Assembly: GCA_003694205.1 (NCBI GenBank)
Contig: RFKS01000182.1
Location: forward strand, 1-5,201
Reading direction: 5' to 3'
DNA from: Alphaproteobacteria bacterium
Lineage (GTDB): Bacteria; Pseudomonadota; Alphaproteobacteria; Sphingomonadales; Rhodothalassiaceae
DNA length: 5,201 bases
Shown here: piece by piece, positions 1 to 4,833 of the stretch
How the letters are laid out: each line of letters begins with the position of its first letter
How positions within the stretch are numbered: the stretch's first letter is position 1
The notes under the pieces: model-generated
What the model was told of the DNA's origin: nothing
What the model saw: the letters and a program-made list of their open reading frames with translations, nothing else
Databases searched by the model: none
Made by a program: the position numbers and the translations under genes

Positions 1-377
1 ACCTCGTGATCCGCGCCGGCACGCGGCCCGAAGCGGCGGGCGAGGCCTTCAACGCGGTCGACGACGGCCATGTCACCTGGCGCGACTATATCGGCTGGAT
101 GTGCGACGAGCTCGGCTGTCCCCCGCCGTGGCTGTCGCTGCCGCGCGCGCTCGCCTGGCCGCTCGCCGGCCTCGTCGAGGACCTGGCCCGGCTGACGCGC
201 CGTCGGGCCGCACCGCCGGTCACCCGCTATCGCGTGCGCGCCGTGATGCACGACCATCATTATGCGACGGCGAAGGCGAAAGAGCGGCTCGGCTGGCGAC
301 CACGGGTCACCACGCGCGCGGGCATCGCCGGGACCGTCGCCTGGTATCGCGCGATGAAGGGAGGGGCGACAGCATGA
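1..377 (+). CDS. NAD-dependent epimerase/dehydratase (extended SDR), C-terminal part
   Basis: This is a partial gene whose start lies left of the window; the reading frame is open from base 3 to the TGA at 375-377, about 124 residues. The visible part looks like the substrate-binding C-terminal region of an extended short-chain dehydrogenase (epimerase or 3-beta-HSD type). It has the 'FNAVDDGHVTWRDY' segment typical of the strand and helix after the Rossmann core, and ends with 'AKERLGWRPRVTTRAGIAGTVAWYR', the usual 'LGW.P...L..GL..T..WY' closing motif. The nucleotide-binding motif and the YxxxK catalytic pair would be upstream and cannot be checked. A GTG at 6 is only an in-frame codon, not a believable start, because the fold would be headless. 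Its stop overlaps the ATG of the next gene (ATGA at 374-377), so the two are almost certainly translationally coupled in one operon. The substrate is unknown. Confidence 0.85.
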   Translation, partial: LVIRAGTRPEAAGEAFNAVDDGHVTWRDYIGWMCDELGCPPPWLSLPRALAWPLAGLVEDLARLTRRRAAPPVTRYRVRAVMHDHHYATAKAKERLGWRPRVTTRAGIAGTVAWYRAMKGGATA

Positions 378-2602
378 CCACCTTCGCCGTTACCGGCGCC
401 GCCGGCTATCTCGGCCGGCTTCTCGTGGCCCGGCTCGCCGCCGCGCCCGGGGATCGTGTGATCGGCATCGACATCGCGGCAGCGCCCGATCTCCCGGGCG
501 TCATCTGGCACCGCTGTGATATCCGGGATCCCGCGATCGCGGAGATTCTCGCGGCGGAGGATGTCGCAGTCGTCGTCCATCTCGCCTTCCTGACCGATCC
601 CGAGGGGGACCCCGAGCAGGCACGCGCGGTCAATATCGTGGGCACGCAAAACCTCTTCACCGCCGCCGCCGGGGCCGGAGTGCGCCGCATCGTTCTCGCC
701 TCGAGCGCTGCCGCCTATGGCAGCCATGCCGACAATCCGGTGCCGATGAGCGAGGACGCGCCGCTGCGCCCCAATGCGGATTTTCCCTATTCCTGGCACA
801 AGGCGGTGCAGGAGCGTCTCCTTGCCCGGCTCGCCGCCGATCATCCCGGGATCGAGACCGTGATCCTGCGCCCCTGCGCGATCCTCGGACCGCATATCGC
901 GAACCCCACCGGCGCGGCACTCCGGCAGCCGCTTCTCGTCACCTTCTCGGGGCCGCCGCTGCCGGTCCAGTTCCTGAGCGAGGCGGACGCGGTCGAGGCC
1001 TTCCGCCTCGCCGCCGCCGGCACTGCGACCGGCGTCTTCAATGTCGCGCCGGCGGGCATGCTCGACTATCCCGAAATCGCGCGGTGTCTCGGCAAGCCGC
1101 TTCTCAGCCTGCCCTTCCCGCTTCTCGCCGGCCTTGCCGAGGCGGCGAAACGCCTCGGGCTGTCGCCGGTGGGCCGGCGCACGCTCGGCTTCGTGCGCCA
1201 TCCGATCATTGTCGACAGCAGCCGGTTCACCCGGCGCTTCGGCTTCACGCCCCGCCGCGACAGCCGCGGCGCGCTCATGGACTTCGCCGGCAAGGCGCCC
1301 GGCACCGACATCAAGAGGAGACCGGACATGGACGTCCCGCCCGTCATGGAAGAACCACAGCCGACGCTCGATCATCTGAGCCTCTATCGCCTGCCCTGGA
1401 ACTATGCCGACAACGGGATTTCCTGGCTCGAGCCGAGCACCAAATGCAATCTCCGTTGCGAGGGCTGCTATCGTGACCTCGAGCATCCGGTGCACAAGAG
1501 CCTCGCGGAGATGCGCGACGAGCTCATGGTCTTCAAGCGCCTGCGCAAAAGCGACTGCATGAGCATCGCCGGCGGTGACCCGCTCGTCTATCCGCACATC
1601 GTCGAGCTCGTGCGCATGGTGAAGGAGATGGGCTGGAAGCCGATCATCAACACCAACGGCGTGGCGCTCACCGAGCCTCTTCTCAGGGACCTGAAACGCG
1701 CCGGCGCCTTCGGCTTCACCTTCCATATTGACACCAGCCAGAACCGCCCGCGCGCCAAGGGCTGGAGCGAGACCGAGCTCAACAAGGTGCGCCTTCACTA
1801 TGCCGAGATGCTGGCCCGCGTTGGCGGACTTGCCTGCTCGTTCAATGCCACCATCTCGGAGAAGACGCTTGCAGAGGTGCCGGCGCTCGTCGACTGGGCG
1901 CGCGCACATGCCGACATCGTCCACACCATGGTCTTCATCCTCTTTCGCTCACCGCGCCTCGAGGGCGCCTTCGATTTCTACGCCCATGGCCGCAAGCTCA
2001 ATTTCGGCGGCACCTACAAGGAAACGACATGGGGCGGCAAACGCAGCGTCTTCGCCTCCGAGATCGTCGAGACGATCCGCTCTGTCGAGCCCGCCTATCG
2101 CCCCGCGGCCTATCTCAACGGGACCGTCAATCCCGCGTCCTTCAAATGGCTGCTCGCCAACCGCATCGTGCTGGACGGCGAAACGGTGGGCTATGTCTCG
2201 CCGCGCTTTCTCGAGCTCGTGCAGACGGGCTCGCATCTCTTCCGCGGGCGCTATCTCTCCTATGCCGGCCCGCGCGCGTTGCGGCGCGGCAAGCTCGCAG
2301 CCTTCCTATCCGGCCTCGTCGACCGCGACATGCGCCGGCTTTACGGCCGGCTGCTGCGCGCCATGCTCGCCCGCCCGTCGCGGCTCCTCAGGCCCGCCCA
2401 CATGCAGAGCCTGATGATCATCCAGCCGGTGAATTTCGAGCCCGACGGGCGTCAGGACATGTGCGACGGCTGCCCCGACATGACCGTGCACGAGGGCAGG
2501 CTCGTATGGAGCTGCCGGCTCGAGGAGCTCCTCAAACACGGCTGTTTCGTCGAGAGCGTGCCGCAGGAGCGCGCGGCGCGCGACCCGGTGGATGCCGAAT
2601 AG
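374..2602 (+). CDS. NAD-dependent epimerase/dehydratase fused in frame to a radical SAM enzyme
   Basis: One uninterrupted 742-residue frame. Residues 1-318 are a complete extended SDR: GxxGxxG at G8-G14 ('TGAAGYLG'), Asp33 at the end of the second strand favouring NAD(H), Ser110/Ser111 in 'LASSAAAYG', and the catalytic pair Tyr139/Lys143 ('YSWHK'). The closing segment 'RFTRRFGFTPR' is the usual SDR C-terminus. Residues 319-742 are a radical SAM protein with CxxxCxxC ('KCNLRCEGC') and a cysteine-rich tail (see the entry from 1328). The start at ATG 374 is chosen because GGAGG lies at 360-364 and the ATGA overlap couples it to the upstream SDR; the open frame continues to 101 but only as a shadow of that gene. 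The junction peptide ('GKAPGTDIKRRPDMDVPP') is short and unstructured-looking. The lack of a stop is seen directly. Whether the cell makes a bifunctional protein, two proteins, or the stop was lost by mutation or sequencing error is open. Confidence 0.75.
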   Translation: MTTFAVTGAAGYLGRLLVARLAAAPGDRVIGIDIAAAPDLPGVIWHRCDIRDPAIAEILAAEDVAVVVHLAFLTDPEGDPEQARAVNIVGTQNLFTAAAGAGVRRIVLASSAAAYGSHADNPVPMSEDAPLRPNADFPYSWHKAVQERLLARLAADHPGIETVILRPCAILGPHIANPTGAALRQPLLVTFSGPPLPVQFLSEADAVEAFRLAAAGTATGVFNVAPAGMLDYPEIARCLGKPLLSLPFPLLAGLAEAAKRLGLSPVGRRTLGFVRHPIIVDSSRFTRRFGFTPRRDSRGALMDFAGKAPGTDIKRRPDMDVPPVMEEPQPTLDHLSLYRLPWNYADNGISWLEPSTKCNLRCEGCYRDLEHPVHKSLAEMRDELMVFKRLRKSDCMSIAGGDPLVYPHIVELVRMVKEMGWKPIINTNGVALTEPLLRDLKRAGAFGFTFHIDTSQNRPRAKGWSETELNKVRLHYAEMLARVGGLACSFNATISEKTLAEVPALVDWARAHADIVHTMVFILFRSPRLEGAFDFYAHGRKLNFGGTYKETTWGGKRSVFASEIVETIRSVEPAYRPAAYLNGTVNPASFKWLLANRIVLDGETVGYVSPRFLELVQTGSHLFRGRYLSYAGPRALRRGKLAAFLSGLVDRDMRRLYGRLLRAMLARPSRLLRPAHMQSLMIIQPVNFEPDGRQDMCDGCPDMTVHEGRLVWSCRLEELLKHGCFVESVPQERAARDPVDAE
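1313..1330 (+). promoter_or_regulatory. Internal Shine-Dalgarno and ATG at the SDR/radical SAM junction
   Basis: AAGAGGAG (1313-1320) sits 7 bases before ATG 1328 inside the open frame, where it encodes part of 'IKRRPDM'. It is one of the better ribosome-binding sites of the window and lies exactly at the domain boundary. It could allow independent translation of the radical SAM half. Confidence 0.6.
1328..2602 (+). CDS. Radical SAM protein with C-terminal auxiliary-cluster cysteines (possible internal start of the fusion)
   Basis: If translated separately from ATG 1328 this gives 424 residues. The start is supported by AAGAGGAG at 1313-1320, 7 bases upstream, and by lying just where the SDR domain ends. 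The [4Fe-4S]/SAM motif CxxxCxxC is Cys40, Cys44 and Cys47, followed by Tyr48. The SAM-binding GGEP-type motif appears as 'AGGDP' at 81-85, and 'IINTNGVAL' is a typical barrel strand. The tail carries Cys379, Cys382, Cys396 and Cys406 (CxxC-x13-C-x9-C), resembling a SPASM/twitch-type auxiliary iron-sulfur site. By family knowledge such enzymes cleave SAM to a 5'-deoxyadenosyl radical and act on peptides or small molecules. No RiPP precursor-like ORF was seen beside it, and the pairing with two SDRs points rather to small-molecule, sugar or lipid chemistry. I do not recognise the subfamily. It is listed separately because the internal ribosome site suggests it was, or still is, its own gene. Confidence 0.5.
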   Translation: MDVPPVMEEPQPTLDHLSLYRLPWNYADNGISWLEPSTKCNLRCEGCYRDLEHPVHKSLAEMRDELMVFKRLRKSDCMSIAGGDPLVYPHIVELVRMVKEMGWKPIINTNGVALTEPLLRDLKRAGAFGFTFHIDTSQNRPRAKGWSETELNKVRLHYAEMLARVGGLACSFNATISEKTLAEVPALVDWARAHADIVHTMVFILFRSPRLEGAFDFYAHGRKLNFGGTYKETTWGGKRSVFASEIVETIRSVEPAYRPAAYLNGTVNPASFKWLLANRIVLDGETVGYVSPRFLELVQTGSHLFRGRYLSYAGPRALRRGKLAAFLSGLVDRDMRRLYGRLLRAMLARPSRLLRPAHMQSLMIIQPVNFEPDGRQDMCDGCPDMTVHEGRLVWSCRLEELLKHGCFVESVPQERAARDPVDAE

Positions 2603-2644
2603 GCATCGACGCGGGGCGGTCGGGATCGCGACCCGGGCGCGGGA

Positions 2645-2665
2645 CCTGTCGGAAAATTTGACAAG
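2645..2665. promoter_or_regulatory. Distal palindromic site, candidate activator-binding site
   Basis: CCTGT, 11 bases, ACAAG: an inverted repeat with 4 of 5 arm bases paired. Compared with the site at 2793-2813 read on the other strand, about 15 of 21 positions agree, including the CCTGTC start. Its centre (about 2655) lies roughly 320 bases before the predicted sigma-54 start, which is far but possible for an enhancer. It overlaps a second small inverted repeat, TTGAC-N7-GTCAA (2658-2674). Confidence 0.4.
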
Positions 2666-2736
2666 CTGAGTCAAGCGCGCCCTTTCCCGCCCGAACGCCC
2701 GCCATTCCGGGAAGTTCCGCGGCGTCGTCACATGCA

Positions 2737-2744
2737 CCTGTCGG
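2737..2744 (+). promoter_or_regulatory. Half-site CCTGTCGG
   Basis: This octamer is identical to the left half of the 2645-2665 site, but its right arm is missing. It lies between the two full palindromes and could be a degenerate third site. Support is weak alone. Confidence 0.2.
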
Positions 2745-2792
2745 CAAGAGACGCCCATCTGCCCGCGTCGACGGCGCGAATAGCGAGTCCAT

Positions 2793-2813
2793 CCTGTAAA
2801 ATCTGGTGACAGG
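2793..2813. promoter_or_regulatory. Proximal palindromic site, candidate enhancer for the sigma-54 promoter
   Basis: CCTGT (2793-2797), 11 bases, ACAGG (2809-2813): a perfect 5-bp inverted repeat. Its centre is about 150 bases upstream of the -24 element and about 173 bases before the predicted start, within the usual 80-200 range for bacterial enhancer-binding proteins. Related sites lie at 2645-2665 and 2737-2744. A PrsR-type activator is the natural guess from the PEP-CTERM target, but the protein is not in the window. Confidence 0.45.
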
Positions 2814-2949
2814 TCTGGTTGCAGAACCACCGCACCACCAATTGGGAGGCGCATCTAGGGATGTGCGAATGCCAGCATTGTGCGCGTCGCCGGGTCGTAT
2901 CGGGCGCTCCTCGCGCGTCGGTAGCTCTTGCCCGACCCCTGCCGGGAGT

Positions 2950-2965
2950 TGGCACCCTCCTTGCT
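2950..2965 (+). promoter_or_regulatory. Sigma-54 (RpoN) -24/-12 promoter of the PEP-CTERM-type gene
   Basis: TGGCAC (2950-2955), five bases, then TTGCT (2961-2965) match the sigma-54 consensus TGGCAC-N5-TTGCW, with the invariant GG and GC at the right spacing. The preceding base is T, as the consensus prefers. Transcription would start near 2976, leaving a leader of about 33 bases before ATG 3009. The likely activator sites lie upstream. Confidence 0.75.
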
Positions 2966-3008
2966 TGGAACGGCTCCAATCCGTGTCCGAATGCAAGTGA
3001 GGTCCAGA

Positions 3009-3713
3009 ATGTTGCGTCTCTCGTTTCTTTTTGCGCTGTCCGCGCAGATCCTGTTCGCCTTGGCCACCGCCGCCGCTGCCGCCCCCATCGTCGTCGACGT
3101 CAACCGCTATATGGGCGGGTCGGTCTTGTCGCCTTCACTCGACATCGACGGAAACGACGACCCTTTCACTTTTACCGGCTATGATCTGACGTTTGCCACG
3201 ACCACCAAGGACGTATTCGGCGCCCTTCTTAAGGACGTGGACAGATATGCCCGGGGTATCGGGAGCAATGAAGTCAGCCTCGGCGGGCCGCTCGCCCCGG
3301 ACACGCTGATCGACGGGACGCTCGCCTTCGGACATGAGAATCATATCTTTCACAGGCGCTTCGGCCAGACATTGCATTGCACATTTCTTCCGGGCCAACC
3401 ATGCGAGCTGGTCCCCTTCGACTCGGTCGACGGAAGCTGGCGTGCCAAGGATGATTTCAGCACCATCCGGGGATTCCTCGGCTTCCGGCTCGCGGCCGGT
3501 GGCGACTGGCGTTATGGCTGGATCGACCTGACGTCGGAGAGGAAGGGCGCTCTGTTTGTCCACCGCTTTGGCTATGAAAGCATCATCGGCCGTGGCATCC
3601 GGGCGGGTGCGGTGGCGGCCCCCGACCCGGTACCCGCACCGCCGGCGCTCGCACTCTTCGCCGTCGGCGCCCTTGGCATCGCCGCCGCGCGGCGGCGGGC
3701 CCGCCGCCGCTGA
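3009..3713 (+). CDS. Exported PEP-CTERM-type sorting-domain protein of unknown function
   Basis: A 234-residue protein. The start ATG 3009 is chosen because GAGG (2999-3002) lies 6 bases upstream and a clean signal peptide begins there: 'MLRLSFLFALSAQILF', then an Ala-rich stretch with probable cleavage after Ala25. The open frame extends further upstream, but that would bury the signal peptide and cross the promoter. The mature part has 'DIDGNDDPFTF', two cysteines (124 and 132) that could form a disulfide, and 'FLGFRL...WRYGWIDL...FGYES.....IRAG' (about 156-203), a pattern common in PEP-CTERM proteins of unknown function. The C-terminus is the tripartite sorting signal: VPAPP at 208-212, a hydrophobic helix at about 213-227, and Arg-rich 228-234. 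By family knowledge an exosortase removes this tail and the protein goes to the outer surface or polysaccharide matrix. No exosortase is in the window. A sigma-54 promoter precedes it. Confidence 0.85.
   Translation: MLRLSFLFALSAQILFALATAAAAAPIVVDVNRYMGGSVLSPSLDIDGNDDPFTFTGYDLTFATTTKDVFGALLKDVDRYARGIGSNEVSLGGPLAPDTLIDGTLAFGHENHIFHRRFGQTLHCTFLPGQPCELVPFDSVDGSWRAKDDFSTIRGFLGFRLAAGGDWRYGWIDLTSERKGALFVHRFGYESIIGRGIRAGAVAAPDPVPAPPALALFAVGALGIAAARRRARRR
3681..3710. repeat. Overlapping GC palindromes at the end of the PEP-CTERM-type gene
   Basis: Bases 3689-3710 form a perfect 22-base palindrome (centre between 3699 and 3700) directly abutting the TGA stop, and 3681-3696 form a perfect 16-base palindrome sharing its left arm. 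They encode the end of the hydrophobic helix and the Arg-rich tail, so codon bias may explain them. The RNA could fold into two mutually exclusive GC hairpins. No T run follows. Confidence 0.5.
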
Positions 3714-3771
3714 GGGAAGTGGGCTCGGAACCGCCCTCGGCGCACGTCGCCCGTTGGCATTGGAGCCGGGA

Positions 3772-3812
3772 GCAGGCAAGAGCGCGGTCCCATGCCGGTC
3801 GCCTTGCCTAGC
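3772..3812 (+). terminator. Hairpin after the PEP-CTERM-type gene, possible terminator
   Basis: AGGCAAG (3774-3780) pairs perfectly with CTTGCCT (3803-3809). Flanking GC/GC pairs across one bulged A, and internal GCG/CGC and CGG/CCG pairs lengthen the stem. A T4 run occurs only at 3826-3829, about 14 bases after the stem, so this is not a canonical intrinsic terminator. It lies 60-100 bases past the stop codon, between two transcription units, where a terminator or transcript-stabilising hairpin is expected. Confidence 0.4.
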
Positions 3813-3888
3813 GCCCGGCCTTCAGTTTTCCCGCCATAGGTACCGCGAGGAGGGGGCGGTCTCACTCTCATTTCATCTCCATTTACTC

Positions 3889-3917
3889 TTGACAATCATT
3901 CGCAATCGCATCAAGAA
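3889..3917 (+). promoter_or_regulatory. bfd promoter with overlapping Fur-like box
   Basis: TTGACA (3889-3894) is a perfect -35 hexamer; with a 17-base spacer the -10 would be the poor CAAGAA (3912-3917). Bases 3890-3904 (TGACAATCATTCGCA) match 11 of the 14 fixed positions of the 7-1-7 Fur consensus TGATAATnATTATCA. A repressor here would cover the -35 and spacer, so bfd would be expressed under iron limitation, as known for bfd in other bacteria. In alphaproteobacteria the actual regulator could be Fur/Mur, RirA or Irr. Confidence 0.6.
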
Positions 3918-3919
3918 AA

Positions 3920-3943
3920 GGGCGGTAAAGGAGAAAACCGCCC
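3920..3943 (+). promoter_or_regulatory. bfd leader stem-loop with the Shine-Dalgarno in its loop
   Basis: GGGCGGT (3920-3926) and ACCGCCC (3937-3943) form a perfect 7-bp stem. The 10-base loop AAAGGAGAAA contains the whole ribosome-binding site (AAGGAG 3928-3933). The stem ends one base before ATG 3945 and explains the long 11-base SD-to-start distance. It may tune translation; this is inferred from sequence only. Confidence 0.5.
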
Positions 3944-3944
3944 C

Positions 3945-4151
3945 ATGTATGTGTGCATCTGCAATGGACTGACCGAGGCTCGCGTGCGCGAGGCAGCGCG
4001 CGAAAGCGGCGAACGGCACTCGGCCAAGGCGGTCTACCGCCATCTCGGCTGCGAGGCCCGCTGCGGCCTCTGTCTGCCGCACGCGCGGCGCCTGATCGCC
4101 GAGGACGGGGATGCCGCCTTCAACGCCGGCGCGCTCGCTGCACGCGCCTGA
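3945..4151 (+). CDS. bfd: Bacterioferritin-associated ferredoxin Bfd
   Basis: A 68-residue protein, close to the usual length of Bfd (64-70). It begins 'MYVCICNGLTE', nearly the same as the E. coli Bfd N-terminus, and has the BFD-like [2Fe-2S] ligand set Cys4, Cys6, Cys40 and Cys43 ('RCGLC'), with an extra Cys36. By family knowledge Bfd docks on bacterioferritin and passes electrons through its haem to reduce and release stored iron into the cytoplasm. The start at ATG 3945 is fixed by the conserved MYVC motif; its AAGGAG lies in a hairpin loop 11 bases upstream. The Fur-like box in the promoter fits induction under low iron. The bacterioferritin gene follows 143 bases downstream, the common genomic pairing. 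The protein looks intact. Confidence 0.95.
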   Translation: MYVCICNGLTEARVREAARESGERHSAKAVYRHLGCEARCGLCLPHARRLIAEDGDAAFNAGALAARA

Positions 4152-4159
4152 TCACGCCT

Positions 4160-4170
4160 CTAAGTCTTAG
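4160..4170. promoter_or_regulatory. Small palindrome CTAAGTCTTAG downstream of bfd
   Basis: A perfect 5-bp inverted repeat around one base, 8 bases after the bfd stop and about 30 bases before the bfr -35 candidate. It could be an operator half or chance; it does not match a known iron box that I can name with confidence. Confidence 0.2.
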
Positions 4171-4199
4171 TCGCAACAAATTGATTCGGCAGGAAAATC

Positions 4200-4227
4200 T
4201 TGCATCCCGCCGGCGCTGCGCTACATA
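4200..4227 (+). promoter_or_regulatory. Candidate bfr promoter
   Basis: TTGCAT (4200-4205), a 16-base spacer, and TACATA (4222-4227) make a plausible but imperfect -35/-10 pair, with a start near 4234. A separate promoter would let bfr be expressed in iron-replete cells while bfd, behind its Fur-like box, is repressed. Confidence 0.35.
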
Positions 4228-4245
4228 GTGCGGGCGGGCCCGCAC
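4228..4245. repeat. GC-rich inverted repeat at the presumed bfr transcription start
   Basis: GTGCGGGC and GCCCGCAC are perfect 8-base arms around GG. The repeat directly follows the -10 candidate, so it could be an operator or a 5'-end mRNA hairpin. Nothing identifies a binding protein. Confidence 0.35.
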
Positions 4246-4294
4246 GGGGCGCGGGCAGCCTGTTCGTGAAGGATTCTTGCCAGGGAGGCGGCCG

Positions 4295-4774
4295 ATGAAG
4301 GGTGACAAGCGGGTCATCGAGCATCTCAACACGGTGCTGCGCAACGAGCTCACCGCGATCAACCAGTATTTCCTTCACAGCCGCATGCTCAAGGACCGTG
4401 GCTACGGCCGGCTTGCGGCGGTCGAGCACGCCGAATCGATCGACGAGATGAAACATGCGGACCGGCTCATCGAGCGCATCCTGTTCCTCGAGGGCCTGCC
4501 CAATCTGCAGCAGCTCAACCGCCTGCGCATCGGCGAGACCGTTCCCGAGATGCTCAAGGGCGACCTCGATCTCGAGTTCGACGCGCGGCGCGATCTCGTC
4601 GCAGCGATCGCCCACTGCGAGAAAGTCGAGGACTATGTTTCGCGACATCTCCTGCGCGAAATTCTTGACTCCGAGGAAGAGCATATCGATTGGCTCGAGA
4701 CCCAGCTCGAGCTGATCGAGACGGTCGGGCTCGAGAATTATCTGCAAAGCCAGATGGAACCCGGCACGGACTGA
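4295..4774 (+). CDS. bfr: Bacterioferritin (haem-containing)
   Basis: A 159-residue protein that matches E. coli Bfr (158 residues) along its whole length: '[19 protein letters not shown]', then '[10 protein letters not shown]', '[20 protein letters not shown]' and '[15 protein letters not shown]'. The dinuclear ferroxidase ligands are all present: Glu18, Glu51, His54, Glu94, Glu127 and His130. Met52, the axial haem ligand between subunits, is also conserved, so this is the haem-binding form. By family knowledge 24 subunits form a cytoplasmic shell that oxidises Fe(II) and stores it as a ferric mineral, which Bfd helps to release. The start at ATG 4295 is supported by AGGGAGG (4282-4288), 6 bases upstream, and by the conserved MKGD N-terminus; the frame extends to a TTG at 4277, but that start is not needed. 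No terminator is visible after the stop. Confidence 0.97.
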   Translation: MKGDKRVIEHLNTVLRNELTAINQYFLHSRMLKDRGYGRLAAVEHAESIDEMKHADRLIERILFLEGLPNLQQLNRLRIGETVPEMLKGDLDLEFDARRDLVAAIAHCEKVEDYVSRHLLREILDSEEEHIDWLETQLELIETVGLENYLQSQMEPGTD

Positions 4775-4820
4775 AATCCGGCCCTCTGTTCCTCTTATGT
4801 TCAAGCGCCGTCCTTCGCGC

Positions 4821-4833
4821 TAGTCTGCCGGCA
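4821..4833 (+). promoter_or_regulatory. -10-like element with near-leaderless start of the helicase gene
   Basis: TAGTCT (4821-4826) lies 6 bases before the A of ATG 4833, so transcription would begin at or next to the start codon. No Shine-Dalgarno is visible, which agrees with a leaderless mRNA. The -35 region (around 4798-4804, TGTTCA) is a poor match. Confidence 0.3.

Larger units (their letters stand above)
2603..3008. other. 406-base intergenic region with no supported gene; holds sigma-54 control elements
   Basis: Short frames exist here on both strands, but none shows a recognisable domain, a ribosome site with a sensible start, or codon use like the neighbours. The left part (2603-2640) has only a weak GC hairpin without a T run, so no clear terminator for the radical SAM gene. 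The rest carries two CCTGT-N11-ACARG palindromes (2645-2665, 2793-2813), a CCTGTCGG half-site (2737-2744), and a sigma-54 promoter (2950-2965) ahead of the exported-protein gene. Parts of the stretch are less GC-rich than the coding DNA, which fits a regulatory region. Confidence 0.7.

Noticed and set aside
101..373. Upstream extension of the SDR/radical SAM frame to an ATG at 101
   Set aside because: It overlaps the clear coding sequence of the preceding SDR in another frame, and its translation is Arg/Ala-rich shadow sequence. ATG 374 has a ribosome site, the ATGA overlap, and begins the Rossmann motif.
260..1924. Long open frame of 554 codons on the minus strand
   Set aside because: It is antisense to two well-supported domains, with composition typical of GC-rich shadow frames and no recognisable domain.
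2611..2640. Possible terminator GGTCG/CGACC after the radical SAM gene
   Set aside because: Only a 5-bp stem with no T run; too weak in this GC content to call.
2647..2663. NifA-type upstream activator site (TGT-N10-ACA)
   Set aside because: The spacing here is 11, not 10, and the target is a PEP-CTERM-type gene with no nitrogen-fixation context.
2306..2996. Minus-strand open frames crossing the intergenic region
   Set aside because: They overlap the radical SAM end and the regulatory region, lack domains or ribosome sites, and look like GC-driven open frames.
2806..3184. Small plus-strand frames (64 and 121 codons) between the radical SAM gene and the exported-protein gene
   Set aside because: They run across the sigma-54 promoter or into the signal-peptide gene in a different frame, and show no domain or conserved features.
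3135..3779. 214-codon minus-strand frame antisense to the PEP-CTERM-type gene
   Set aside because: The plus strand has a signal peptide and sorting tail; the antisense translation is low-complexity and featureless.
4160..4804. 214-codon minus-strand frame antisense to bfr
   Set aside because: It mirrors the bacterioferritin gene, whose active-site residues are all intact on the plus strand.
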